Shown here piece by piece: positions 8,556 through 16,829 of a DNA stretch of 35,285 bases. Made by a program: the position numbers and the translations under genes. The stretch's first letter is position 1. Each line of letters starts with the position of its first letter. Below the pieces are notes generated by a model that saw only the letters and a program-made list of their open reading frames with translations, had not been told where the DNA came from and ran no database searches. The stretch comes from Sideroxydans sp. (lineage in GTDB: Bacteria > Pseudomonadota > Gammaproteobacteria > Burkholderiales > Gallionellaceae): contig DAIDAJ010000052.1 in the NCBI GenBank assembly GCA_027310665.1, positions 1 through 35,285 on the forward strand, given 5' to 3'.

Positions 8556-8614
8556 GCTGCCCCCTTGTTATTCACTGCGCCGGCCCCGCATGCAAGCTGC
8601 TATGCAGCCTGGTG

Positions 8615-9622
8615 TCATGCTGCCAGCTCCCCTTCGTAAAGCAGTCTTTCGCTGCTTGCCTTTTGTTCCTCGAAGAAATCCGTCACTGCCCGCATCTGTT
8701 CGTCCACGCTCTCCAGCTGGTTCATGCGGTGTCGAAACACAGCCGAACCCGGCAACCCCTTCGTATACCAGGAGATGTGCTTGCGCGCCACGCGCAGCCC
8801 GGTATGCTCCCCGTAAAAACCATAGAGCTCATCGAGATGGCCGATCAGCACGGCCTGTATTTCGCCGACTTGCGGCGACAGCAGGTGCTCACCTGTCTGC
8901 AGGAAATGCTCGATCTCGCGGAACAGCCAGGGACGGCCTTGTGCGGCACGGCCGATCATCACCGCATCCGCTCCCGTGTGTTGCAGCACGAAGCGGGCCT
9001 TTTCGGGCGTGGTGATGTCGCCATTGGCGATGACCGGGATATCCACTTCGGCTTTGACGGCGCGGATGGTGTCGTATTCGGCATCGCCGGTATAGGCGCA
9101 TGCCCGAGTCCTGCCATGAATGGCCAACGCGCGGATGCCGCTGGATTGGGCAATACGCGCGATATTGACCGCATTGCGGTTGGTCTTGTCCCAGCCGGTA
9201 CGTATCTTCAAGGTAACCGGCACATCCACGGAGCCGACGACGGCTTCCAGAATCTCCGACACCAGCTTCTCGTTCTGCATCAGGGCGGAACCCGCCATGA
9301 CGTTGCAGATCTTCTTCGCCGGACAGCCCATGTTGATGTCGATGATCTGCGCGCCGTGATCCACGTTGTAGCGCGCGGCCTGCGCCAGCATCTTGGGATC
9401 GGCACCAACGATCTGCACCGAAATCGGATCGACCTCGCCTTCATGGTTGGCGCGGCGCATGGTCTTTTCCGAGCCGTACAGCAGGGAATTGGAAGCCACC
9501 ATCTCGGACACCGCCATGCCCGCGCCCATACGTTTGCAAAGCATACGGAACGGCCTGTCCGTGACGCCAGCCATGGGTGCGACAATGAGGTTGTTCTTGA
9601 GCTTGTAGCGTCCGATTTGCAT
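8615..9622 (-). CDS. dusB: tRNA-dihydrouridine synthase B
   Basis: A 335-residue FMN-dependent enzyme that reduces uridine in the tRNA D-loop. Visible motifs are IVAPMAGVTDRPFRMLC, NMGCPAKKICNVMAGSALM (catalytic Cys in the NMGCP region), ALAIHGRTR, PVIANGDI and GADAVMIGRAAQGRPWLF. ATG 9622 (MQIGRYKLKN) is chosen over the in-frame TTG at 9634 because it matches the family N-terminus. It is the first gene of the leftward operon, followed by fis as in many proteobacteria, and diverges from the hydroxylase gene at 9715. Confidence 0.95.
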   Translation of the reverse strand: MQIGRYKLKNNLIVAPMAGVTDRPFRMLCKRMGAGMAVSEMVASNSLLYGSEKTMRRANHEGEVDPISVQIVGADPKMLAQAARYNVDHGAQIIDINMGCPAKKICNVMAGSALMQNEKLVSEILEAVVGSVDVPVTLKIRTGWDKTNRNAVNIARIAQSSGIRALAIHGRTRACAYTGDAEYDTIRAVKAEVDIPVIANGDITTPEKARFVLQHTGADAVMIGRAAQGRPWLFREIEHFLQTGEHLLSPQVGEIQAVLIGHLDELYGFYGEHTGLRVARKHISWYTKGLPGSAVFRHRMNQLESVDEQMRAVTDFFEEQKASSERLLYEGELAA

Positions 9623-9645
9623 GATGATTTCCAAAGGGGGCGGCG

Positions 9646-9678
9646 ATTATAAATTAATCAACCTGCCCATGCTATGAT
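9646..9678. promoter_or_regulatory. Divergent promoter region between dusB and the ubiquinone hydroxylase gene
   Basis: The 92-bp gap between dusB (leftward) and the hydroxylase (rightward) holds a consensus -10 TATAAT for dusB on the - strand at 9646-9651 and a TATGAT at 9673-9678 reading rightward. No good -35 hexamer is visible for either, so these are candidates only. Confidence 0.35.
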
Positions 9679-9714
9679 GCTCAAAGATTTTTCTGCAGGA
9701 TATGAAGTTTCGGC

Positions 9715-10869
9715 ATGGAATTCGATATCGTTATCATCGGCGGTGGATTGGTAGGCGCAAGCCTTGCTGCCGCGCTCAAAAACAGCGGACTGCGACTGGC
9801 ATTGATTGAAGGCCAGCCCTTGCCCGGGATCGATTCCGGGTGGGATAGCCGCATATACGCTTTCACCCCCGGCAATGTGGGCTTTCTCAAGGAATGCGGC
9901 GCCTGGCAGCGACTGGATATGTCGCGCGTGCAACAGGTGGAAGAAATGCGCGTGTTCGGCGATACCGGCTCCAGGCTGAATTTCAGCGCCTATGAGATCG
10001 GCGCACCGGAACTGGCCTTCATCATGGAAAGCCGATTGTTACAGCATGCCCTCTGGGAAGATTTGAGTAAACAGGACAACCTGACCCTGCTGCAGCCCGC
10101 TCAATGCGCAGAAATGTCGTTGCTGGAAGAGGCCGCTCTTCTGAAATTGAAGGATGGCCGCGAAATTCGCGCCAAGCTCATCGTCGGTGCGGATGGTCGA
10201 GATTCCTGGGCGCGCCATCAGGCCGTCATGCCGGAAGTCGCCACGCCTTATCATCAGCACGGAGTGGTCGCCAACTTCAGTATCGGCAAAGCACATCGCG
10301 GTATTGCATATCAGTGGTTCAAGCCGGAAAGTATCCTTGCGCTGCTGCCCTTGCCGGGCAAGCGCATCTCCATCGTCTGGTCGGTCAGCCCGGAGCGATC
10401 TGCAGAACTGTTGGCACTCACTCACGAGAATTTCTCCGCTCAGGTATCCGCGGCGTCGGACCATACGCTGGGCGAATTGCAAGTCATCACTCCGCCCGCC
10501 GCCTTCCCCCTGCGCGTACTGAATCTGGCCCACCTCACCAAGCCGCGACTGGTCCTGGTCGGCGATGCCGCGCATAATGTGCACCCCCTCTCGGGACAAG
10601 GCGTTAATCTCGGCCTGCGCGATGTCCGCGAGTTGGTGAAGGTATTGTCGCAACGCGGCGCTCTGGACTGCGGAGACCTGGGCCTGTTGCGCCGCTACGA
10701 GAAGGCACGCCAAGGTGACATCATGTCCATGCAACTCACCACGGATGCGCTGAAAAATCTGTTCGTCAATGCCAACCCGCTGCTGCGCACTCTGCGCAAC
10801 GCCGGGCTCGCAGCGACCAACAAGTTCGTGCCGCTGAAGAAAATGCTGGTACGCCACGCCCTTAACTGA
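9715..10869 (+). CDS. FAD-dependent hydroxylase, UbiH/UbiF/VisC/COQ6 family (ubiquinone biosynthesis)
   Basis: A 384-residue flavoprotein monooxygenase. It has the N-terminal dinucleotide-binding motif DIVIIGGGLVGASLAAAL, the mid-protein VGADGRDSWAR motif, and the second FAD motif LVLVGDAAHNVHPLSGQGVNLGLRD. These define the UbiH/COQ6 group, which hydroxylates the quinone ring precursor using O2 and NAD(P)H. Which ring position it attacks (UbiI, UbiH, UbiF or a multi-position UbiM/UbiL type) cannot be told from sequence alone, so no symbol is given. It opens a rightward cluster with the DsbC-like gene 12 bp downstream. Confidence 0.9.
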   Translation: MEFDIVIIGGGLVGASLAAALKNSGLRLALIEGQPLPGIDSGWDSRIYAFTPGNVGFLKECGAWQRLDMSRVQQVEEMRVFGDTGSRLNFSAYEIGAPELAFIMESRLLQHALWEDLSKQDNLTLLQPAQCAEMSLLEEAALLKLKDGREIRAKLIVGADGRDSWARHQAVMPEVATPYHQHGVVANFSIGKAHRGIAYQWFKPESILALLPLPGKRISIVWSVSPERSAELLALTHENFSAQVSAASDHTLGELQVITPPAAFPLRVLNLAHLTKPRLVLVGDAAHNVHPLSGQGVNLGLRDVRELVKVLSQRGALDCGDLGLLRRYEKARQGDIMSMQLTTDALKNLFVNANPLLRTLRNAGLAATNKFVPLKKMLVRHALN

Positions 10870-10881
10870 TTTTTTGGAACC

Positions 10882-11601
10882 ATGAACATGTTCAAGACTC
10901 TGGCTTTGCTGTTGCTATCCATTTCCCTGGCGCATGCTGCCGAAACCGACAAGACGGCCGCCGCCATCAAGGACACCCTGCAAAAGAACTATGAGCAGCT
11001 GATCGGCCCGGTCAACCAGGTCAACAAATCGCCCATCTCCGGCCTGTATGAAGTGATCACCGGGGACCACATCTTCTATACGGACAAGACCGCGCAGTAC
11101 CTGATCGACGGCAGCATGTTCGACCTGAAAGCCCGGCGCAATCTGACCGAAGCGCGCGCGCGCGTCCTGTTCGCCGTGGACTTCAGCAAACTGCCGCCTG
11201 AACTCGCGGTAAAGAGAGTGAAAGGAAACGGCAGCCGCAAGATGGCCTATTTTGCCGATCCCAACTGCGGCTACTGCAAGAAGCTTGAGCATGAGCTGCA
11301 GAGCGTCAACGATGTCACGCTGTATCTGTTCCTTTATCCCATCTTCGACGGCTCTGCGGAGAAGGTCCAGAATATCTGGTGCAGCGCCGACAGGGCCAAG
11401 TCCTGGGAAGACCTGATGCTGAACGGGGTACAGCCTCCCACTGTGGCCAAGTGCGACACGCCCACCGACAAGGTCATGGCATTGGGCAGGCATCTCAAAG
11501 TGAACGGTACACCCGCCCTGATCTTCGCCAATGGCGTCGTCAATCCCGGCTATCTGCCCGCTGCCGAGCTGGAGAAAGCCCTGGATAGCAACAGCAAATG
11601 A
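10882..11601 (+). CDS. dsbC: Periplasmic thiol:disulfide isomerase, DsbC/DsbG family
   Basis: A 239-residue exported protein with a clear signal peptide (MNMFKTLALLLLSISLAHA, cleavage after AHA). Residues 25-105 form the N-terminal dimerisation domain (VNKSPISGLYEVITGD, YLIDGSMFDL). The thioredoxin domain has active site CGYC (C129, C132) in FADPNCGYCKKLEHEL and a cis-proline loop VNGTPALIFANG. The family shuffles wrong disulfides in the periplasm. CGYC is the DsbC-type active site. The stop overlaps the next gene's ATG by 4 bp. Confidence 0.92.
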   Translation: MNMFKTLALLLLSISLAHAAETDKTAAAIKDTLQKNYEQLIGPVNQVNKSPISGLYEVITGDHIFYTDKTAQYLIDGSMFDLKARRNLTEARARVLFAVDFSKLPPELAVKRVKGNGSRKMAYFADPNCGYCKKLEHELQSVNDVTLYLFLYPIFDGSAEKVQNIWCSADRAKSWEDLMLNGVQPPTVAKCDTPTDKVMALGRHLKVNGTPALIFANGVVNPGYLPAAELEKALDSNSK

Positions 11602-12059
11602 TCGTACGTCACCTGCCCCGATATCTTGCGTCGCTGTGTGTCGCTTTCTGGGTGGGCGGTACGTGGATGCTCGGCTACGTGGTCGTGCCTGCACTCTTCA
11701 GGATACTGCCCGATCGCCAGCTTGCGGGCATGCTGGCCGGCCAGTTGTTCACCTCGCTGGCTTACGTCGGCATCGCCTGCGCGCTGTATCTGCTCGCGTA
11801 TCAGTTAAAGCAGTTCGGACGCACCGCATGGCGTCGAGCCTCTTTCCGCATTGTCGCCGCGATGTTGTCATTCGTCCTGATCGGACAGTTCGTCCTGCAG
11901 CCCGTCCTCGCAGGCCTCAAGGCGCGGGCATTACCCCTGGACGTGATGAGCAGCGTTCTCGCATCCCAGTTCACAACCTGGCACGCCGTCTCCGGCATTC
12001 TCTATCTGATCCAGAGTTTGCTCGGCATAGCACTGGTGCTTGTTTCAAGGAACGAGTGA
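11598..12059 (+). CDS. DUF4149 (TMEM205-like) membrane protein
   Basis: A 153-residue membrane protein with four hydrophobic segments (about residues 8-34, 47-70, 84-106 and 128-150). The pattern FWVGGTWMLGYVVVPALF and TTWHAVSGILYLIQSLLG matches the DUF4149/TMEM205-like family, common in betaproteobacteria and of unknown function. The start at 11598 overlaps the dsbC stop (ATGA), implying co-translation with the DsbC-like isomerase. Confidence 0.82.
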   Translation: MIVRHLPRYLASLCVAFWVGGTWMLGYVVVPALFRILPDRQLAGMLAGQLFTSLAYVGIACALYLLAYQLKQFGRTAWRRASFRIVAAMLSFVLIGQFVLQPVLAGLKARALPLDVMSSVLASQFTTWHAVSGILYLIQSLLGIALVLVSRNE

Positions 12060-12145
12060 TCCTGTCGTCCGGCCGGCCATACCATTTGAATATTGACGCA
12101 GCTATCGTGCCCGCTTAGCTCGGGTGCAATTAAACGGGGAGCAGC

Positions 12146-13291
12146 ATGCTAAAGAACCTGCATCGTGAGACTTATCCTGCCGGCGAGATCATCTTCAGGG
12201 AAGGCGATTCGGGAGATGGTGCATATATCATCGAGGAGGGGTGTGTCGAGGTCAGCGTCAGCAGTACGCAGCGCACGCGCATCAACAAAGGCGAGCTGTT
12301 CGGCGAGATCGCGCTGATCGACCAACAACCGCGCACTGCCACCGTGCGCGCCGTCGAACACACGGTACTCATTCCCATCCCGCGCAAACTCGTGAAAGAG
12401 CTGCTGGAAAAAACCGACCCGGTGGTACGCCATTTGCTGCTGACCATTCTTGAGCGCTATCGCTCCACGCGCAATCAACCGGTTTTCGATCCATCGCGTT
12501 CCACCATTTTCAAGCGCGATACGACCCGCGGTGTCGCCACGCAGCAGTTGCGGCTCGCGCACGACATCGCCGAGGCATTGCGCGAAGGACAGTTCGAAAT
12601 GTTCTACCAGCCGATATGCGACCTCTCCAGCGGACGCATGGCCGGATTCGAGGCGCTGATCCGCTGGCACCATCCGGTCGACGGCCTGATCTCGCCGATG
12701 GATTTTTTGTGGGTGGCCGAACAGACCGGACAGATACGGGAGATCGGATTGTGGACGCTGGAGCAAGCCTGCCTCGATTGGCCCTCTTTGCGCCAGCGCA
12801 TCAATCGTCATACTCCCTTCGTCAGCGTCAACCTGTCTCCCTCGCAACTGACCGGGGACGGGTTCGTGGACGAGGTGAAGGCCGTCATCGACAGGCACCG
12901 GATGCCGGCATCGGAGCTCAAGCTGGAATTGACCGAAACCGTCATCATCAACAATCCCGAACTCGCACTGCAGCTCCTCGGCAGACTCACCGAATCCGGC
13001 AGCACCCTCGCACTGGATGACTTCGGTACCGGGCATTCCGGCCTGGATGCCCTGCACCGCTATCCCATCGGCACCATGAAAATCGACCGCGCCTTCGTCA
13101 GCCAGATGCTCTCCTCGCCGCAAAGCGCGAAAATCGTCCAGTCCTCGATCGAACTGGCGCACTCGCTCAAGATGGATGTGGTTGCGGAAGGCATAGAAAA
13201 CGAAGAAGAGCGCCTCGCCCTGCTGGAACTCGGTTGCGACTATGGTCAAGGATGGCTGTTCGGAAAACCGGCTTCGGTGAAACTCATCTAG
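12146..13291 (+). CDS. Cyclic-nucleotide-binding domain fused to EAL c-di-GMP phosphodiesterase
   Basis: A 381-residue cytoplasmic protein. Residues 1-120 form a Crp-like cyclic-nucleotide-binding domain, with the phosphate-binding-cassette-like segment GELFGEIALIDQQPRTATVRA seen as GEIAL and RTATVRA. Residues 133-378 form an EAL domain with its catalytic set in place: EALIRW (E169), VNLSP (N229), ELTET (E264), LDDFGTG (D291, D292), K312 in MKIDRAFV, VAEGIEN (E348) and GQGWLFGKP (Q368). It should hydrolyse c-di-GMP to pGpG, with activity probably set by a ligand in the N-terminal domain. ATG 12146 follows GGGGAGCAGC. It ends tail-to-tail with mltA. Confidence 0.93.
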   Translation: MLKNLHRETYPAGEIIFREGDSGDGAYIIEEGCVEVSVSSTQRTRINKGELFGEIALIDQQPRTATVRAVEHTVLIPIPRKLVKELLEKTDPVVRHLLLTILERYRSTRNQPVFDPSRSTIFKRDTTRGVATQQLRLAHDIAEALREGQFEMFYQPICDLSSGRMAGFEALIRWHHPVDGLISPMDFLWVAEQTGQIREIGLWTLEQACLDWPSLRQRINRHTPFVSVNLSPSQLTGDGFVDEVKAVIDRHRMPASELKLELTETVIINNPELALQLLGRLTESGSTLALDDFGTGHSGLDALHRYPIGTMKIDRAFVSQMLSSPQSAKIVQSSIELAHSLKMDVVAEGIENEEERLALLELGCDYGQGWLFGKPASVKLI

Positions 13292-13324
13292 CGCCGCCGG
13301 CGCACGTCGTTTCCGGTTCCGGCC

Positions 13325-14497
13325 TCAGTTCAGCGTCGGCTCTCCGCCTCTGGGAAACAGCACCCACATCTTCCCTGACTGTTTCATGCTCCCGGCGCGC
13401 ACCGCCGCAATTTCGCCAAATCCCCAGAAAAAGTCCGCCCGCACCGCACCTTTGATCGCGCCGCCCGTGTCCTGCGCGAACATCAGCCGGTTGAGCGGTT
13501 CCTGGCTGTTGGGTTGCGTGGTCGCAAGGAAAACAGGCATGCCAAGCGGAATGGTGCGCGGATCGACGGCGATGCTGTATTCGTTGGTAAGCGGCACGCC
13601 CAACGCGCCGAGCGGGGCGGAAAGCGTGTCCGGCAGTTCGCGGAAGAAGACATAACTCGGATTCTGCCCCAGCAGCGTGAACAGCCTTTCCGGGTTCTTC
13701 TCCGCCCAGTTCTTGATGCCTTGCATGGATGCTTCTTCCGGTTTCAGCTCGCCCATCTCGATGAGTTTTTTGCCGATGGAGGCATAGTTATGCCCATTCT
13801 GTTCTGCATAACCAATCTTCACGCGCTTGCCGTCTTCCAGTTCGATACGGCCGGAACCCTGTATCTGCAGGAAAAAGAGTTCGACGGGGTTTTCCACCCA
13901 GAAAAGTTCGTGCCCCTTCAGTGCCGGGTCCAGCCCCGCATCGATCTCGGCCCGGTTGAAATAAGGTACGACGCGCTTGCCGACCAGGCGTCCCCGCACG
14001 TGCTGGCCCCTGAACTGCGGAAACAGATCGCCCATGTCCACATCGAGCATGTCATCCGGCGGCCCGTAGATCGGGTAGGCAAAACGTTTGCTGCGCGTGC
14101 GGCTGCCCTTCAACAACGGTTCGTAATAGCCGGTGATGAGCCCGGTGTCGGTGCCATCCGGATTGAATACCTGGTAAGGCGTGAACCAGGTTTCGTAAAA
14201 GGCCCGCTGTGCCGCCACATCGTCGCTGCCCACTTTCGCGGCCGCGGCACAAATGGGCAACCACACCGGCTTGAATCTGAGCGCACGGCAACTTTGCTGC
14301 ATGGCGGGCCAAGACGAGGACAAGTCCTGTGTGAGCCAACCGGGCAACATCTCCCACTTGCTCACCATGAATTCAGGCGAAATTTTTCCGACCTGGGGAG
14401 GCGCTACGACTGGAGGTTGGGGTGGCGGCAGGGTCTTGCACGAAGCCAGTAGTACACTCAATATCAGTACCAGCCGAACAGATTTGCTCTTTAACAT
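13325..14497 (-). CDS. mltA: Membrane-bound lytic murein transglycosylase A (lipoprotein)
   Basis: A 390-residue outer-membrane lipoprotein that cleaves peptidoglycan glycan strands, forming 1,6-anhydro-muramyl ends. The signal peptide ends in the lipobox LLASC with C20 lipidated, followed by a Pro-rich linker. MltA motifs include TGYYEPLLKGS, YFNRAEID, LFFLQIQGSGRI and the C-terminal 3D domain (SIAVDPRTIPLGMPVF, MFAQDTGGAIKG with the catalytic-region Asp, GFG). It starts 6 bp after the apaG stop with AAGGA upstream, so the two genes form an operon. Confidence 0.95.
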   Translation of the reverse strand: MLKSKSVRLVLILSVLLASCKTLPPPQPPVVAPPQVGKISPEFMVSKWEMLPGWLTQDLSSSWPAMQQSCRALRFKPVWLPICAAAAKVGSDDVAAQRAFYETWFTPYQVFNPDGTDTGLITGYYEPLLKGSRTRSKRFAYPIYGPPDDMLDVDMGDLFPQFRGQHVRGRLVGKRVVPYFNRAEIDAGLDPALKGHELFWVENPVELFFLQIQGSGRIELEDGKRVKIGYAEQNGHNYASIGKKLIEMGELKPEEASMQGIKNWAEKNPERLFTLLGQNPSYVFFRELPDTLSAPLGALGVPLTNEYSIAVDPRTIPLGMPVFLATTQPNSQEPLNRLMFAQDTGGAIKGAVRADFFWGFGEIAAVRAGSMKQSGKMWVLFPRGGEPTLN

Positions 14498-14503
14498 TTT
14501 TCC

Positions 14504-14887
14504 TTAATGCAATACACGCGGCACGCTCAGCACGAATTGCGGGATAGGCACGGAGAATTCACCGCCGTCCACCACCTGCATCTGGTAACTGCCGGACATG
14601 GTGCCGACTTGCGTCGCCAACACCGTACCGCTGGTGTATTCAAAACTCTGGCCCGGCCTGATGACGGGTTGCTCACCCACCACGCCCTTGCCCCTCACTT
14701 CCTGCACGTGGTTGTTGGCATCGTTGATGATCCAGTGGCGGCTCAGCAATTGCACCGCGTGATCGCCTTCGTTGGCCAATGTGATGGTGTACGCGAAAAC
14801 GTGGCGGTTATCGGCTTCGTCGGACTGGTCGGCAAGGTAGCGAACTTGCACGGAAATCTTGATGCGATAGTGTGAGGGATCTTCCAT
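14504..14887 (-). CDS. apaG: ApaG protein
   Basis: A 127-residue single-domain protein of the ApaG/FBXO3 fold. The typical elements are ISVQVRYLADQSD, YTITLANEGDHAVQLLSRHW, VRGKGVVGEQPVIRPGQSFEY and GTMSGSYQMQ. E. coli ApaG has been linked to Co2+ resistance and Mg2+ efflux, and it binds nucleotides weakly; its precise role is unsettled. Full length. It precedes mltA in a two-gene operon and follows the kinase/REC gene by 64 bp. Confidence 0.95.
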   Translation of the reverse strand: MEDPSHYRIKISVQVRYLADQSDEADNRHVFAYTITLANEGDHAVQLLSRHWIINDANNHVQEVRGKGVVGEQPVIRPGQSFEYTSGTVLATQVGTMSGSYQMQVVDGGEFSVPIPQFVLSVPRVLH

Positions 14888-14951
14888 TGCCGCATTTCAC
14901 CGTATTTTGACCAAAGTGACAAGCGGCGTCTTACTTTCCGGTTCCTGCTGC

Positions 14952-16826
14952 CTAGCCGCGCAGCATCTCCAGCCCCTTCAGGATGTTCTTGGCAAATCTG
15001 GAAGTGTGGACTTTTTCGGGCGCCTCGACTTTATGCGCCTGAACCAGTTGCGGGGTCTGCTGATATAGCAGGAAACGTTGCAACGCAGCATGCACCTGCG
15101 CTTTCAAGGTCGCAAGGTTGATCGGCTTGTGAAGGATGCGGAACACCTGGGCCTGATTGATGAGTTCGATCGCCAGGTCGGCATCCTTGGCATTGGTTGC
15201 AATGATGGAAAGAATCTGCGGGTATTTCTGTTTCAGCAGCTTGAGCATCACGGTCAACTCTTCCAGCCTTGACTCCACATCGGCGATCACGACAGCGATC
15301 TCGTGTTTATTCAGCATGCCCAATGCCGACTCCGTATTTTCGGCATAATGCACCGGGCACAGGTCGCCGATGAGTTCCCTGACGACATTGAAGATTTCCT
15401 TGTCGATGTCGATCACCAGAATTCCTGCTTTGATTTTGTTCGGCAGTGCCACCGCCGCCGCCTTGGTGTCTGCAAGCTCCAGGCCGATCGTGGAGGCCTC
15501 GGCCACCACCGACTGCAATGCCTGGTTGTCCCATGGCTTGCTGATGAACCGGTACACTTCTCCGTCGTTGACCGAACCCACGATGGCGGCCAGATCCGAA
15601 TAGCCCGTCAACAGAATACGCACGCTGCGCGGAGAAATTTCGCGCGATCGTCTCAGAAGCTCGACTCCCAGCATGATGGGCATACGCTGATCGCTGATGA
15701 TGACATGCATATGGTACCGGGTGATGAAATCGAGCGCCTTGTTGCCGTCCGTGGTGGTGAAAACGTGATAGCGCTGCCTGAAGATCGATTTCAGCGCGGC
15801 AAGGATGCGTTCGTCGTCGTCGATGATCAGCAGGCGGGCCTGTTTGATCCCCGTATTGATCTGTATGGACCTGTCCTCTTCCGTTTTCGTCAGCGTACTT
15901 TCGATGCTTTCCTCGAGCATATCCCTCTGCAGCATGCGTGCCGCGTCCAGCAACTTGGCTGCGTCGGGCAGGGAGGCCGTTGCCCTGCGGTCGACAAGGC
16001 CAAGCGAAAGGCTGACCGCCCTCTTCAGGGCGTCTGAAAACTCGCTTGCCAACTGATATCGCTCGGCAGGGTCTTTTGCCATCGCCTTGAGCAAGACCTT
16101 GTCGATCTCGGGTGAAAGCTGGGGATTCAGCGAGGACGGCTTCTCCGGTGTCTCATACTGCACCTTCTGTATGAGTGTCGCCACATTCCCGAAAAACGGT
16201 TGCCTGCCCGTGAAAAGTTCGTAGGCAATCACGCCGATCGAATACAGGTCGGTTACCCCGCTGATTTCGCCCCCGGCAAACTGCTCTGGCGCCATATACG
16301 GGGTGCCGATCAAATCATCGACTTTCGTTATTGTCGGGGTTTCAATACGGGCGATCCCGAAAAAGTTGATCTTGATGCGTCCGTCATTATTAATAAGGAT
16401 GTTCGCCAGTTTCATGTCACGATGCACCACCCCCTGGGTATGCGCGTAACCGATCCCGTCCAGCGCCTGGGTGATGATCTGACCGACTTCCCACAGACCG
16501 TATTTTTCGTTGCCCTCCAGATACTTCGCCAGCGCCTTGCCATGCACCAGTTCCATGACAATGAAAGCGGACTGATCGTCTTCATAAAAGTCATAGATCT
16601 GGACAATCCGCGGATGGACCAACCGGCCGACTGCCTGTGCTTTCTGGCGAAAACGGTTGAGCAGGCTCTCCCTTTCGCCGACCGGATAAGCTGTCTTGTC
16701 GATTCCCTTGATGGCCACTTCCCGCTTGATGGCCGGATCCCAGCCTTTATAGACGACGCCCATGCTGCCCACGCCGAGTTCGCCCTGGATTTCGTATTTG
16801 CCGATTTTCTTGACTGGTGCATTCAT
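14952..16826 (-). CDS. Ser/Thr kinase-fold protein with two receiver domains; kinase domain likely inactive
   Basis: A 624-residue cytoplasmic protein. Residues 10-270 form a Hanks-type kinase fold: Gly-loop GVGSMGVVY, VAIK lysine K40, HRD motif VVHRDMKLANIL (D137, N142) and GTPYMAPEQF. Two key residues differ. The DFG motif reads NFFG (F155 in place of Asp, codon TTT), and the alphaC glutamate position holds K62 (RFRQKAQ, codon AAA). The fold may therefore act as a pseudokinase or use unusual chemistry. A linker leads to REC1 (about 330-445), with acidic IIDDDE, acceptor Asp in IISDQRMP and SKPWD lysine. REC2 (about 470-590) has an Asp in VVIADVES and HKP. No output domain follows. It lies 3 bp downstream of a histidine kinase gene, the likely phosphodonor. 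Confidence 0.9.
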   Translation of the reverse strand: MNAPVKKIGKYEIQGELGVGSMGVVYKGWDPAIKREVAIKGIDKTAYPVGERESLLNRFRQKAQAVGRLVHPRIVQIYDFYEDDQSAFIVMELVHGKALAKYLEGNEKYGLWEVGQIITQALDGIGYAHTQGVVHRDMKLANILINNDGRIKINFFGIARIETPTITKVDDLIGTPYMAPEQFAGGEISGVTDLYSIGVIAYELFTGRQPFFGNVATLIQKVQYETPEKPSSLNPQLSPEIDKVLLKAMAKDPAERYQLASEFSDALKRAVSLSLGLVDRRATASLPDAAKLLDAARMLQRDMLEESIESTLTKTEEDRSIQINTGIKQARLLIIDDDERILAALKSIFRQRYHVFTTTDGNKALDFITRYHMHVIISDQRMPIMLGVELLRRSREISPRSVRILLTGYSDLAAIVGSVNDGEVYRFISKPWDNQALQSVVAEASTIGLELADTKAAAVALPNKIKAGILVIDIDKEIFNVVRELIGDLCPVHYAENTESALGMLNKHEIAVVIADVESRLEELTVMLKLLKQKYPQILSIIATNAKDADLAIELINQAQVFRILHKPINLATLKAQVHAALQRFLLYQQTPQLVQAHKVEAPEKVHTSRFAKNILKGLEMLRG

Positions 16827-16829
16827 GGA

